The notes under the pieces: generated by a model
Told to the model about the DNA's origin: nothing
Databases searched by the model: none
The model's input: the letters and a program-made list of their open reading frames with translations, nothing else
Made by a program: the position numbers and the translations under genes
From: Streptomyces misionensis
GTDB lineage: Bacteria; Actinomycetota; Actinomycetes; Streptomycetales; Streptomycetaceae
Length of the DNA stretch: 64,000 nt
Direction: 5' to 3'
NCBI RefSeq assembly: GCF_007896895.1
Contig: NZ_VOGW01000177.1
Coordinates: forward strand, 10,002 to 74,001
Part shown: piece by piece, positions 1-7,808 of the stretch
How positions within the stretch are numbered: position 1 is the first letter of the stretch
Layout: each line of letters starts with the position of its first letter

Positions 1-135
1 CCGACCCTCCCCGCCCTGTTGCCCCCCCCAGCCCCGCCCACCCCCGCCCCCCGCCCCCCCCCCCCGCCCCCCCCCCCCCGCCCGCCCCCCCCTCCCCCCC
101 GCCCCCCCCCCCCGCCGCCCGCCCCCCCCCCGCCC
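1..135. other. Cytosine-rich low-complexity run
   Basis: The first ~135 bases are almost pure C broken by single G, T or A residues, on the given strand only. No start, ribosome site or coding pattern is visible. It is much more biased than any other intergenic part of the window. It may be a real homopolymer-rich spacer downstream of the ketosynthase gene, or degraded sequence at a contig or polishing weak spot. No function is claimed. Confidence 0.6.
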
Positions 136-197
136 GCGCCGCCGCAGACGGCCGCCGGCGCCCCGACGGACGCGGGGCCCGCGCTGTAGGGGCGCTC

Positions 198-222
198 GGC
201 CGGGCGGGGCCGCCGCCCGGCC
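198..222 (-). terminator. Hairpin terminator after the lyase/ketosynthase operon
   Basis: Perfect 10-bp inverted repeat (GGCCGGGCGG and its complement) with a 5-base loop. It begins 3 bases past the stop codon at 225-227 of the leftward ketosynthase gene. There is no U-tract, which is normal for Streptomyces terminators. Confidence 0.6.
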
Positions 223-224
223 GG

Positions 225-1367
225 TCAGGGGCGCCAGCCGCCGTCCGGGAAGCGGACGGTGAAGGCGCCCGCGGAGAAGGAGAGGCCGAAGGCGATCGCC
301 AGCCCCTCCCCGGCCGGACGCGGGGTGTCCTCCGCGAACATCAACGGCACCGAACAGCCGAGGGTGTTGGCGTGGTCGCGCAGCACCCGGTACGACGACG
401 CCGCCTTCGCGCCGTGCGGGTCGACGCCGAACCCGGCGCACAGCGAGTCCAGGATGCGGGTGCTGCCGGTGTGCATCAGCAGCACCGACGCGTCCGCCGC
501 CGACGCCAGCGAGGAGCCCGCGAGGGCGGCCGCGGCGGTGGTGGTGGCGTAGTGGCCGCCGCGTGGGGTGACGTCGGGGGAGAGGGTGTAGAGGCGGCGG
601 CCGTGGTCGGCGATGACCACGGGGATGTCGGAGCCGCCGTCGGGGACCGTGCCCAGCTCGGTGTCCTCGGGCAGGTCGTTGGTCAGGTTGGCGACCGGCC
701 CGAACACCGGGCCCTCGCCCTCGTCGCCGAGGACCATGGCCACGGAGGCGTCGGCGAACAGGAACGAGTGCAGCGCGTCGACCGTGCGCTGCCGCTCGGC
801 GGGCGCGGTCTCGGAGAAGTGCCGGTACAGGGTGCCGTCCAGCGGCGGGGACAGCGGCGTGATGGCCTCGGTGAACACCGCGAGCACCCGGCGGCCCGGG
901 TTGGCGGTCAGGTACCAGCGGGCGGTGTCCACCACCTTGGCCATGGCCGAGCAGCCCATGTACTCGATCGCGAGGTTGGCGCAGTCGCGCGGGAGTTCGG
1001 GCATTTTGGCGATCACGTCGCACACCAGCGAGGGCAGCAGGCGGCCGGGGCTGGAGGTGACGCCGAGGACGAGCCCGATGCCGGCCGGGTCGGTGCCCGC
1101 CTTGCCGAGGGCGGCCCGCGCCGACGCGACGGCGAGGTCCGCGGTGAGGACGCCGGTCTCGGGTTCGGCGCCCTTGAAGACGACGTCGGGGTAGTTGACG
1201 AGGACCGAGTGCCGCTTGTCGATGCCCAGGGTGGTGAGCATGGCGGCGAGTCGGTCGGACATCAGGTGACGGCTGGAATCCAGGAGTTCGTCCGTGGTGA
1301 AGGCGGACGCGGGCAGTTCGGCGGCGATGCCCAGCAGGACCGGGTCGGCCTGCGCCGTGCGCGTCAC
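225..1367 (-). CDS. Thiolase-fold ketosynthase resembling type III PKS / KAS III
   Basis: A 380-residue decarboxylating or acyl-condensing ketosynthase, predicted cytosolic. The candidate nucleophile is Cys139 in EYMGCSAM, a context like the GCxAG of chalcone synthases. His299 (HTGS) and Asn334 (HANTLG) complete the Cys-His-Asn triad. The middle segment FLFADASVAMVLG matches the FGDGA region of the family. The C-terminal GFGPGL signature of type III polyketide synthases is not conserved: the segment reads AFGLSFSAG. The protein is therefore divergent and could instead be KAS III-like. The GTG start at 1367 overlaps the lyase stop by four bases (GTGA), so the two genes are translationally coupled. 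With the lyase and the acyl-CoA ligase nearby, the inferred substrate is an arylacryloyl-type thioester. That substrate is inference. Confidence 0.7.
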   Translation of the reverse strand: MTRTAQADPVLLGIAAELPASAFTTDELLDSSRHLMSDRLAAMLTTLGIDKRHSVLVNYPDVVFKGAEPETGVLTADLAVASARAALGKAGTDPAGIGLVLGVTSSPGRLLPSLVCDVIAKMPELPRDCANLAIEYMGCSAMAKVVDTARWYLTANPGRRVLAVFTEAITPLSPPLDGTLYRHFSETAPAERQRTVDALHSFLFADASVAMVLGDEGEGPVFGPVANLTNDLPEDTELGTVPDGGSDIPVVIADHGRRLYTLSPDVTPRGGHYATTTAAAALAGSSLASAADASVLLMHTGSTRILDSLCAGFGVDPHGAKAASSYRVLRDHANTLGCSVPLMFAEDTPRPAGEGLAIAFGLSFSAGAFTVRFPDGGWRP

Positions 1368-2968
1368 CGGAGTTCCCCTTCCGTGCCGGTGGCGGCCAGC
1401 AGGGCGCCCGAGCGGATGAGCGCGACGACCTCGGCGATGTCGCCGTCCATCCGCCGGTCGGCGTCCACGAACGGCACCCGCGTGCGGACCAGGGCGTGGA
1501 CGGCCCTGGTGCGCGGGGCCATCTCGGCGGTGCCGCGCAGATCGAGGGCCTGGCAGGCGGCCAGGATCTGGATCGCGGCGACCTCCTGGGTGAGTTCCAC
1601 GATGCGGCGGGCGTCGCGGGCGGCTATCGGCGCCATGGACACCTTGTCCTGGTTGTGGGCCTCGGTGGAGCGGGAGAACACGGTCGCGGGCCCGGCGTGT
1701 TTGAGCGCCTCGGCGGTCAGCGCGGAGCAGGCGATCTGCATGCCCTTGAAGCCGTGGTGCAGGCCCTTCTCCCAGGCGTCGCCCGCGGTGTGGGGGATGA
1801 GGTTCTCGGTCAGGCCGTTGTTGTACTTGGCGTCGACCAGGAGCTGGAGCTGGCGGTCCAGCAGGTCGGCGACGGAGGCGACGGCGACCTTCAGCGCGTC
1901 CATGGCCTGCACGACATGGCCGGCGTAGAAGTTCCCGCCCGAGTGCACCCGGCCGTTCTCGGCGTCGAAGAGCGGATTGTCGGTGGAGGCGTTGATCTCC
2001 GTCTCCAGCCAGCCGTCCACCCACTCGATCGTGTCCCGCAGCACCCCGGCGACATGGGGGGCGCAGCGCAGCGAGTAGCGGTCCTGGATGGAGCGCTTGA
2101 GCTTCCCGTGGCCCTTGCCGTCGAGCGGGTCGTTGGAGCCGACGACCTGGTCGTGCGGGAGGGACAGGCCGGAGCCGTCGAGGAGCCGGCCGAGGTGGGC
2201 GGCCGAGGCGAGCTGCCCGCGGTGGGGGCGCTGCTCGTGGATGAAGGAGTCGAAGTGCCCGCGGTTGCCCAGGAGGGCCTCGCTGGCCAGGGCGGTGGCG
2301 AGATCGGCGACCCGCGCGAGCTGCGCGGCGTCCTGGGTGGCGAGGACGGCGAACGCGGCCGAGAAACTGGTGCCGTTGATCAGGCCGAGGCCGTCCTTGG
2401 CCTCGGGCACGACGGGCGTGAGCCCCAGCTCCGCCAGGACGTCGGCCGCGGGCCGGACCTCGCCCCGGTACTCGACCTCGCCCTCCCCGAACAGGGTGTT
2501 GGCGACGTAGCAGAGAGGAACGAGGTCGCCGGAGGCGCCGACCGAGCCGCGCTCGGGCACCCGGGGGAGGATGTCGTGGCGCAGGAAGTCCAGCAGCAGG
2601 CCGATGACGTCCGGCTGGACGCCGGAGTTGCCGCGGGCCAGGCAGTTGGCGCGGATGAGGAGGGTGGCGCGGACGACCTCGGCCGGCGCCAGCGGACCCG
2701 TGCCGTTGAGGTGGTAGGTGACCAGGTGCCGCTGGAGTTCGGCGGCCTTCTGCGGGGCGATCTGGTTGACCACGCTGTCGCCGAAGCCGGTGGTGACGCC
2801 GTAGATCGGCTGGCCGGTGGCGATGAGGTCCAGCTTGAGGTCGCGGGAGCGCTTGACCGCCTTCTGCGCGACATCGGTGTGGACGAGGCCGAGTGCACGG
2901 CCCGGGCGGGCGACGGCCGCCACGTCGTCCAGCGTGAGGGACTTTCCGTCGATGATGACGTCCTTCAC
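1364..2968 (-). CDS. MIO-type aromatic amino acid ammonia-lyase (HAL/PAL/TAL family)
   Basis: A 534-residue lyase expected to deaminate an aromatic amino acid to the corresponding acrylate through a 4-methylidene-imidazol-5-one cofactor. The MIO triad Ala145-Ser146-Gly147 lies in GSVGASGDL. Tyr56 (YGVTTGFG), Asn198 (LINGTS), Tyr298 and Arg301 (YSLR) match catalytic positions of the family. The NQDKVSM loop lacks the extra Glu of histidase NQEDHVSM, so an aromatic rather than histidine substrate is favoured. The substrate-selecting pair aligns to Tyr85-His86, unlike His-Leu of tyrosine lyases, Phe-Leu of plant PAL or Ser-His of histidase, so specificity is open; an aminomutase role cannot be excluded. 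The GTG start at 2968 has AAAGG upstream; an upstream in-frame extension exists but has no ribosome site. Confidence 0.88.
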   Translation of the reverse strand: MKDVIIDGKSLTLDDVAAVARPGRALGLVHTDVAQKAVKRSRDLKLDLIATGQPIYGVTTGFGDSVVNQIAPQKAAELQRHLVTYHLNGTGPLAPAEVVRATLLIRANCLARGNSGVQPDVIGLLLDFLRHDILPRVPERGSVGASGDLVPLCYVANTLFGEGEVEYRGEVRPAADVLAELGLTPVVPEAKDGLGLINGTSFSAAFAVLATQDAAQLARVADLATALASEALLGNRGHFDSFIHEQRPHRGQLASAAHLGRLLDGSGLSLPHDQVVGSNDPLDGKGHGKLKRSIQDRYSLRCAPHVAGVLRDTIEWVDGWLETEINASTDNPLFDAENGRVHSGGNFYAGHVVQAMDALKVAVASVADLLDRQLQLLVDAKYNNGLTENLIPHTAGDAWEKGLHHGFKGMQIACSALTAEALKHAGPATVFSRSTEAHNQDKVSMAPIAARDARRIVELTQEVAAIQILAACQALDLRGTAEMAPRTRAVHALVRTRVPFVDADRRMDGDIAEVVALIRSGALLAATGTEGELR

Positions 2969-3195
2969 AAGGGTGCCTTTCCGCTTGCGGACACGCTGAT
3001 GAGTGCCAGGACTCAAGTGGGTGCGAACGACACTACGTTCGACCGTCGGCCGGGAGCCAACAGTGACTGCTTATCGGCCCGATAAGGGCCGGCGATCGCA
3101 TCCGGCGGCGTCATCCGCATAAGGTTCCGTATGCGCACCCGCGCCTTTCAGCGGCCCACGGAGGCCTTCATTCCTCTTGCCGACAGGGAGAACAG
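2969..3195. promoter_or_regulatory. Divergent control region with two palindromes
   Basis: This 227-bp spacer separates the leftward lyase/ketosynthase operon from the rightward reductase/ligase operon. It contains a 17-bp palindrome at 3070-3086 (CTTATCGG-C-CCGATAAG). A second inverted repeat, CGCATA-N8-TATGCG, lies at 3116-3135. They are plausible operators for the LysR or MarR regulator further right, allowing coordinate control of both arms. That assignment is inference. Confidence 0.5.
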
Positions 3196-3786
3196 GTGAC
3201 GCTCGATCATGTGACGATCGTGGGAATCGGAGGCTCCACTCGGCCCGGCTCCTCCACCGAACAGGCGCTCCGGGCAGCCCTGAAGGAGATCGAGCGGCTC
3301 GGCGCCCGCACCGTGTGCCTGAGCGGGCACGACCTCGACCTGCCCCACTACACCCCGGACGACACCGGCCACCCCCGGCGGCGGCGCCTGGTGGACCTCA
3401 TGGCCTCGGCCGACGGCCTGGTCATCGCCACCCCCGCGTACCACGGGGGCATGTCGGGCCTGGTGAAGAACGCCCTCGACCACGCAGAAGACCTCCGCCG
3501 GCGGCCGCAGCCGTACTTCAGCGCACGCCCCGTCGGCTGTCTCGCCACCGCCTACGGAGCCCAGGGGGCCGCCTCGGCGCTCGCCTCCCTGCGCGCCACC
3601 GTCCACGCGCTGCGCGGCTGGCCCACCCCGCTCGGGGTCGCCGTCGACAGCTCGCGCGTCCGCTTCGGCCCGGCCGGGGCGTGCCAGGACCCGCACACCC
3701 AGAGCCATTTGGAGATCATGGCCCGGCACATCACCGAATTCGCCGGGGTCAGGGTTCCCGGATATCGACAGGAAAAGGCATCATGA
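3196..3786 (+). CDS. NADPH-dependent FMN reductase
   Basis: A 196-residue flavodoxin-fold reductase that should make reduced FMN with NAD(P)H. The phosphate-binding loop GGSTRPGSS is near residues 11-19. The flavin-binding TPAYHGGMSGLVKNALD segment typical of the family sits near residues 77-93. The GTG start at 3196 follows GGGAGAACAG. Its stop overlaps the next gene by ATGA. The likely role is to feed reduced flavin to the acyl-CoA-dehydrogenase-fold monooxygenase at 6510-7766. That pairing is inferred from context. Confidence 0.85.
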   Translation: MTLDHVTIVGIGGSTRPGSSTEQALRAALKEIERLGARTVCLSGHDLDLPHYTPDDTGHPRRRRLVDLMASADGLVIATPAYHGGMSGLVKNALDHAEDLRRRPQPYFSARPVGCLATAYGAQGAASALASLRATVHALRGWPTPLGVAVDSSRVRFGPAGACQDPHTQSHLEIMARHITEFAGVRVPGYRQEKAS

Positions 3787-4172
3787 CGGCCAGTGAATTC
3801 GCCCCTCCGGCACAGGAAGACAAGATCGGGGGGCCGTCCACCACCGAACTCGACGGCATGTCCGTCGAATACGTGTACTCCACCGGAAACCATTACCGGA
3901 TGGAATTCGGAGCGGACACCCTCACCTTCCGCTTACTGGCGGGCTCCGCCCCGCCGCACACCGTCACCCTGCCCTACCGGGCCCGGCTGATCCGCTCCGG
4001 TCTGTATCTGGTGACCTGGACCGTCAAGCCCGGCATCCACGTCACCCTCCTCCTCGACCTCGCCGAGCGGACGATCCACGTCAGCGCGATGATGCCGCCC
4101 AACCAGTGGGAGTTCTTCGACATCGGGCGCCTGCTGTCCGTCGAGGGCCGGCCCGGGGAAGACGCCCGGTGA
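3783..4172 (+). CDS. MoaF-like / phenolic-acid-decarboxylase-like calycin protein
   Basis: A 129-residue single-domain protein of beta-strand character, resembling the MoaF-related domain and the lipocalin-like fold of bacterial phenolic acid decarboxylases. Aligned by eye to the latter, it keeps Tyr30-x-Tyr32 (EYVYSTG), Arg50 (LTFRLLAG) and the TWTVKPG.HVTLLLDL strand pair ending in PPNQW. The decarboxylase catalytic Glu appears replaced by Ser72 or Gly73. It may bind, isomerise or decarboxylate a hydroxycinnamate-type acid, or act as a cyclase or chaperone; this is inference. The ATG start overlaps the upstream stop (ATGA), and the stop overlaps the ligase start (GTGA), so all three genes are coupled. 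Confidence 0.6.
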   Translation: MTASEFAPPAQEDKIGGPSTTELDGMSVEYVYSTGNHYRMEFGADTLTFRLLAGSAPPHTVTLPYRARLIRSGLYLVTWTVKPGIHVTLLLDLAERTIHVSAMMPPNQWEFFDIGRLLSVEGRPGEDAR

Positions 4173-5647
4173 GCGACCAGGGAACCGGGAGCTGGCCGTA
4201 CCGCCGCTCCCGTATCGACCCCACCGCTCCCGCGCTCGGCGGCGACGGGGACCCGATCGGCTACGGCGAACTCGCCGCCCGCGTCGACCGGCTCGCCTCC
4301 ACGGGCATCCGGCACGGCGACCGGGTCGCCTACCTCGGCTGGAACCGGCCGGAGGCGTTCGAGCTGTTCTTCGCCGTCTGCCGCCTCGGCGCCGTGTTCG
4401 TGCCGGTCAGCCCGCGCCTGGCCTTCCCCGAACTCCTCGACGTCCTCAAGGACTGCGCCCCGGCCGCCCTGTTCCACGACGACGACCAGCGCACCACCGC
4501 CGAGGTCGCCTCGGGGGGCATCGCACTCGTCTGCGGCCCCGGCGGCCAGCACGCCATGACCGAGGCCGGGGACACCCCGCCGCGCCGCGACGTCACCCTG
4601 GAGGACCCCGCCGTCATCCTCTACACCAGCGGCACCACCGGCATGCCCAAGGGCGCCGTCCTCTCCCACGGCAGCCTGCTCTTCAACACCGTCAACCAAC
4701 TCGCCCACGTCGACGTCCTGTCCACCGACCGGGCGCTGGTCATCGCCCCCCTCTTCCACGCCACCGGGCTCGGACAGGTCGGCCTGCCCACCCTGTTCAA
4801 GGGCGGCAGCCTGCTGGTCCAGCGGTTCTCGGCCGGCAAGGCGCTGAAGACCATCGAGGAGCGGCGGATCACCGCGTTCACGGCCGTGCCGACCATGCTG
4901 CGGATGATGAGCGCCGACCCCGCCTTCGAGAAGGCGGACCTGTCCGCGCTGCGCTACGTCGTCCACGGCGGCTCCCCGGCCGACCCGCGGGTGGTCGACG
5001 CCTGGCGGGCCAAGGGCGTCACCCTCCTCCAGGGCTACGGCATGACCGAGGCCGCCCCGGGCGTCACCCTCGCCACGGAGCGCACGGCGGCCGCCGAGCC
5101 CCGGTCCGCGGGCGTCCCGCACTTCTTCACCGACCTGAGCGTGCGCACCGCCCGGGGCGGGGCGGGCGAGCTGTGGGTGCGCGGCCCGCACCTGTTCACC
5201 GGCTACCACGGACAGCCCGAGGCGACCGCCGAGGCCATGGACGACGGCTGGTTCCGAACCGGCGACGCGGTGCGCCTGGAGAACGGCCAGGTGTACGTGG
5301 TCGACCGGGTCAAGGACATGTTCATCTCGGGCGGCGAGAACGTGTACCCGGCCGAGGTCGAGGCCCGTCTCGACGCCCTGGAAGGGGTCCGGGAGAGCGT
5401 CGTGGTCGGTGTGGACGACGCCGAGTGGGGGCAGGTCGGGGCCGCCTTCGTCGTCCTGGAGGAGGGCGCCCGGCTGACCGGGGAGCAGATCAGGGAGCGG
5501 CTGCGCGGCGAGCTGGCCGCGTTCAAGGTGCCCCGGTCGGTGCGCTTCGTGCCCCGGCTGCCGCGCACCCCCACCGGGAAGATCCGGCGCACCGACCTCG
5601 TCGCCCGGCTGGCGCGTGAGGCGCCGTCGGACACGTCGGACACCTGA
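4169..5647 (+). CDS. Acyl-CoA ligase (ANL superfamily)
   Basis: A 492-residue AMP-forming ligase that activates a carboxylic acid as an acyl-adenylate and then a CoA thioester. The phosphate loop YTSGTTGMPKG lies near residue 152. GYGMTEA, the GDAVRL aspartate motif, and the hinge DRVKDMFISGGENVYP follow. The catalytic lysine is in PRTPTGKIRRTDL near the C-terminus. The length fits 4-coumarate/fatty acid CoA ligases. It is the third gene of the reductase operon and ends before a bidirectional terminator. In context it probably activates the acid made by the lyase; the exact acid cannot be read from sequence. Confidence 0.88.
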   Translation: MSDQGTGSWPYRRSRIDPTAPALGGDGDPIGYGELAARVDRLASTGIRHGDRVAYLGWNRPEAFELFFAVCRLGAVFVPVSPRLAFPELLDVLKDCAPAALFHDDDQRTTAEVASGGIALVCGPGGQHAMTEAGDTPPRRDVTLEDPAVILYTSGTTGMPKGAVLSHGSLLFNTVNQLAHVDVLSTDRALVIAPLFHATGLGQVGLPTLFKGGSLLVQRFSAGKALKTIEERRITAFTAVPTMLRMMSADPAFEKADLSALRYVVHGGSPADPRVVDAWRAKGVTLLQGYGMTEAAPGVTLATERTAAAEPRSAGVPHFFTDLSVRTARGGAGELWVRGPHLFTGYHGQPEATAEAMDDGWFRTGDAVRLENGQVYVVDRVKDMFISGGENVYPAEVEARLDALEGVRESVVVGVDDAEWGQVGAAFVVLEEGARLTGEQIRERLRGELAAFKVPRSVRFVPRLPRTPTGKIRRTDLVARLAREAPSDTSDT

Positions 5648-5666
5648 CCGGGGGGGGCCGTCCGTC

Positions 5667-5705
5667 GTGCGCCGGTCCCGCGCTCCGGGCGCGGGGCCGG
5701 CGCAC
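5667..5705. terminator. Bidirectional terminator between converging operons
   Basis: A 16-bp stem with one G-T wobble and a 7-base loop sits between the ligase stop (5647) and the converging reductase stop (5710). It can serve both strands. Confidence 0.7.
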
Positions 5706-5709
5706 TGTC

Positions 5710-6513
5710 TCAGGGACGGCGTCCCGCGACGGTCCAGTGCCTGTGCACCAGGGCCTGCCGCTCCACCTCGTCGGCGAGGGCGAGCGCCAGGTCCGGCAGG
5801 TCGATCCCGGCCGGCACGCCCTGGTCGAACAGCATGAAGTCGACGCCCAGGCGGTAGTCGCCCGTCCCCGGGCCGGGCCGGTACAGCCACGGCGGCGACA
5901 GGAACGACCAGCGCAGGTCGCGCCGGTGCTCGAACAGGTCCAGGGCGATCCGGCAGCCCTCCAGGAGCGGCACGCGGCTCCAGTTCCCGACCCGCTCCTC
6001 CAGCTCGGGATCGGTCGCCCCCGCAGGTATCGCGCCGCTCAGCTTGCGGCGGGCGGCCTCGTGGAAGAACGACTCCTTGGTGATCTCGCCCAGCCAGGTG
6101 AGGTGCTCGGCGGGCATCACGCCGAAGTACCAGGAGGGGAACCGGGGATCGTCGAACATCTGGAGCCCGGGCTCGACGTACAGGCTGGCCGCGCCGCCGA
6201 CGTACATCAGGTAGCCGGCGCCGGAGCGGACATGCGCCTGGAGGATGCGCCGGGTGCCCTCGGCCTGCCGGTAGTAGACCTCCAGATCGACCTCGTGGCC
6301 GCCGGAGAAGCACGAGACGACGACGTCGTGCCCGCGCAGCCGCTCGGTGAGGGCCGGTACGTCGAACACGTCGCAGGCGGCCTCGGCGAGCTGCCCGGCG
6401 GGCCCGGCGAGCCGGCCGCGGGAGACCCCGGTGACCCGGTGCCCGCGGCGCAGCAGCACCTCGGTCAGGGCCCGGCCGGTCATCCCGGTGTGCCCGATCA
6501 CGGCGACCTTCAC
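5710..6513 (-). CDS. NmrA/isoflavone-reductase-like NAD(P)-dependent oxidoreductase
   Basis: A 267-residue short-chain dehydrogenase-fold protein with an N-terminal Rossmann dinucleotide loop, VIGHTGMTGRALTE, at residues 5-18. It lacks the classical YxxxK pair in the expected place, and the overall pattern is NmrA/atypical SDR. The GTG start at 6513 overlaps the upstream monooxygenase stop (GTGA), so the two are co-translated. In the cluster it could reduce a keto or enoyl intermediate. A purely structural or redox-sensing NmrA role is also possible. Confidence 0.75.
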   Translation of the reverse strand: MKVAVIGHTGMTGRALTEVLLRRGHRVTGVSRGRLAGPAGQLAEAACDVFDVPALTERLRGHDVVVSCFSGGHEVDLEVYYRQAEGTRRILQAHVRSGAGYLMYVGGAASLYVEPGLQMFDDPRFPSWYFGVMPAEHLTWLGEITKESFFHEAARRKLSGAIPAGATDPELEERVGNWSRVPLLEGCRIALDLFEHRRDLRWSFLSPPWLYRPGPGTGDYRLGVDFMLFDQGVPAGIDLPDLALALADEVERQALVHRHWTVAGRRP

Positions 6514-7766
6514 GGCGCCTCCTCCCCGGCGGCCGGGAGGGACACGGCGAGGGCGGGGTTGACGGGGTTCGGCGGCTCGCCCCCCAGGGCGATGACCCCG
6601 GCCATCTGGAGCACGGCGTCCTGCGCGACGGCGTGCTGGCACATGGTGGTGACGTCCCGCAGCCAGCGGTCCAGCGGGCTCGTGCGGTAGACCGCCGAGC
6701 CGCCGACGAGGTCGTACAGCCGCTGGACGATCCGCCGGGCGGTCTGGAAGGCGTACGTGCGCGCCAGCGCGGTGCCGACGCGCGCGGCCCGCAGATCGCC
6801 GCCGCCGGAGTCGAGCAGCTCCCACTGGACGCGCAGCGTCTCGTAGACGCCGGCCCGGGCGGCGGCCAGCTCCATCTCGCTGCGGCCGATCGCCTCGTGC
6901 ACCCGCGGATCGTCGAGCCAGGGGACGCCGGTCTCCCGGTCGCGGCGGCCGTCCGCGAGGCCGATGACATGGTCGAGGGCGGCGCGGGCCAGGCCGAGCG
7001 GGATGCCGGGCATCTTGCGCTGCACCGCGTCCGGGGTGCGCAGCAGGACGCGGTCCCGGCGGGGCCGGGCGAGCGTGAAGACGTGGTCGTTGGGGACGAA
7101 CAGGTCCTCGGTCCGGTAGTCGTGGCTGCCGGAACCGGCCAGCCCGGTGGTGTGCCAGGTGTCGAGGACCTCGAACTGCTCGGGGCGGGCGGCGAAGACC
7201 CGCCACTGCCGGGGCTCGCCGGTCAGCGGGTCCGGCACGGGCCGCCCCCGCTCCTGGACCGTGCAGGAGGCCATGAGCACCTGGCAGTGGCTGACGCAGG
7301 AGGCGAACCGCCACCTGCCGCCGATCCGGTAGCCGCCGTCCGTCTTCTCGGCGGTGCCGGTCGGCAGCAGCGCCCCCGCGGTGATCGTGTCCAGGTCCGC
7401 GTACAGGGTGCGGGCCGTCGCGTCCGGCAGGTAGCCGGCGTAGATGCCGGAGTCCATGCCGATCATCGCGCACCAGGCGGCCGAGGCGTCGCCCTGGGCG
7501 AGGATCTCCAGCAGCCGCGCCTGCTGCGCGGAGGTGAGGTCGGGGCCGCCCCGGTCGGCGGGCATGGCCGCCCGCCACACCCCCGCCCCCCGGAGCAGCT
7601 CGACGACGTGGTCGGGCAGCCGGCGCCCCTCCTCGATCTCGTCGGCGGCCCGCCGCAGCCACGGCACGGTCCGCCGGGCCCGGTCGAGGACGTCGGCCGC
7701 CGAGGCGGGCGGGGTGTCCCAGGGCGGTGGTGCGGCGCTGTCCGTGCGGGTCTCGGTGACGGTCAT
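6510..7766 (-). CDS. Acyl-CoA-dehydrogenase-fold flavin monooxygenase (HsaA type)
   Basis: A 418-residue group D flavoprotein. It has the acyl-CoA dehydrogenase layout: N-terminal helices, a beta domain with GGRWRFASCVSHC and TGLAGSGSHDY, and a C-terminal helical domain with YDLVGGSAVYRTSPLDRWLRD. The dehydrogenase catalytic base is not evident. The GSGSHDY and GGSAVYxTSPLxRxxRD features resemble HsaA, dibenzothiophene and related aromatic hydroxylases that use reduced FMN or FAD. The FMN reductase at 3196 is the natural partner. The predicted job is ring or side-chain hydroxylation of the lyase-derived acid or the final product (inference). The start is ATG at 7766. Confidence 0.78.
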   Translation of the reverse strand: MTVTETRTDSAAPPPWDTPPASAADVLDRARRTVPWLRRAADEIEEGRRLPDHVVELLRGAGVWRAAMPADRGGPDLTSAQQARLLEILAQGDASAAWCAMIGMDSGIYAGYLPDATARTLYADLDTITAGALLPTGTAEKTDGGYRIGGRWRFASCVSHCQVLMASCTVQERGRPVPDPLTGEPRQWRVFAARPEQFEVLDTWHTTGLAGSGSHDYRTEDLFVPNDHVFTLARPRRDRVLLRTPDAVQRKMPGIPLGLARAALDHVIGLADGRRDRETGVPWLDDPRVHEAIGRSEMELAAARAGVYETLRVQWELLDSGGGDLRAARVGTALARTYAFQTARRIVQRLYDLVGGSAVYRTSPLDRWLRDVTTMCQHAVAQDAVLQMAGVIALGGEPPNPVNPALAVSLPAAGEEAP

Positions 7767-7808
7767 GAGCGGTTCCCCCTGTGAGTCGTGCGGCGAGTCG
7801 TGCCGGGC

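Noticed and set aside
225-2024. A 599-residue frame reading back into the lyase gene
   Set aside because: The upstream part is the lyase gene out of frame. The real start is the GTG at 1367 overlapping the lyase stop.
1364-2968. Histidine ammonia-lyase HutH
   Set aside because: The loop reads NQDKVSM without the Glu of histidase, and the neighbours are a ligase and a ketosynthase rather than hut genes.
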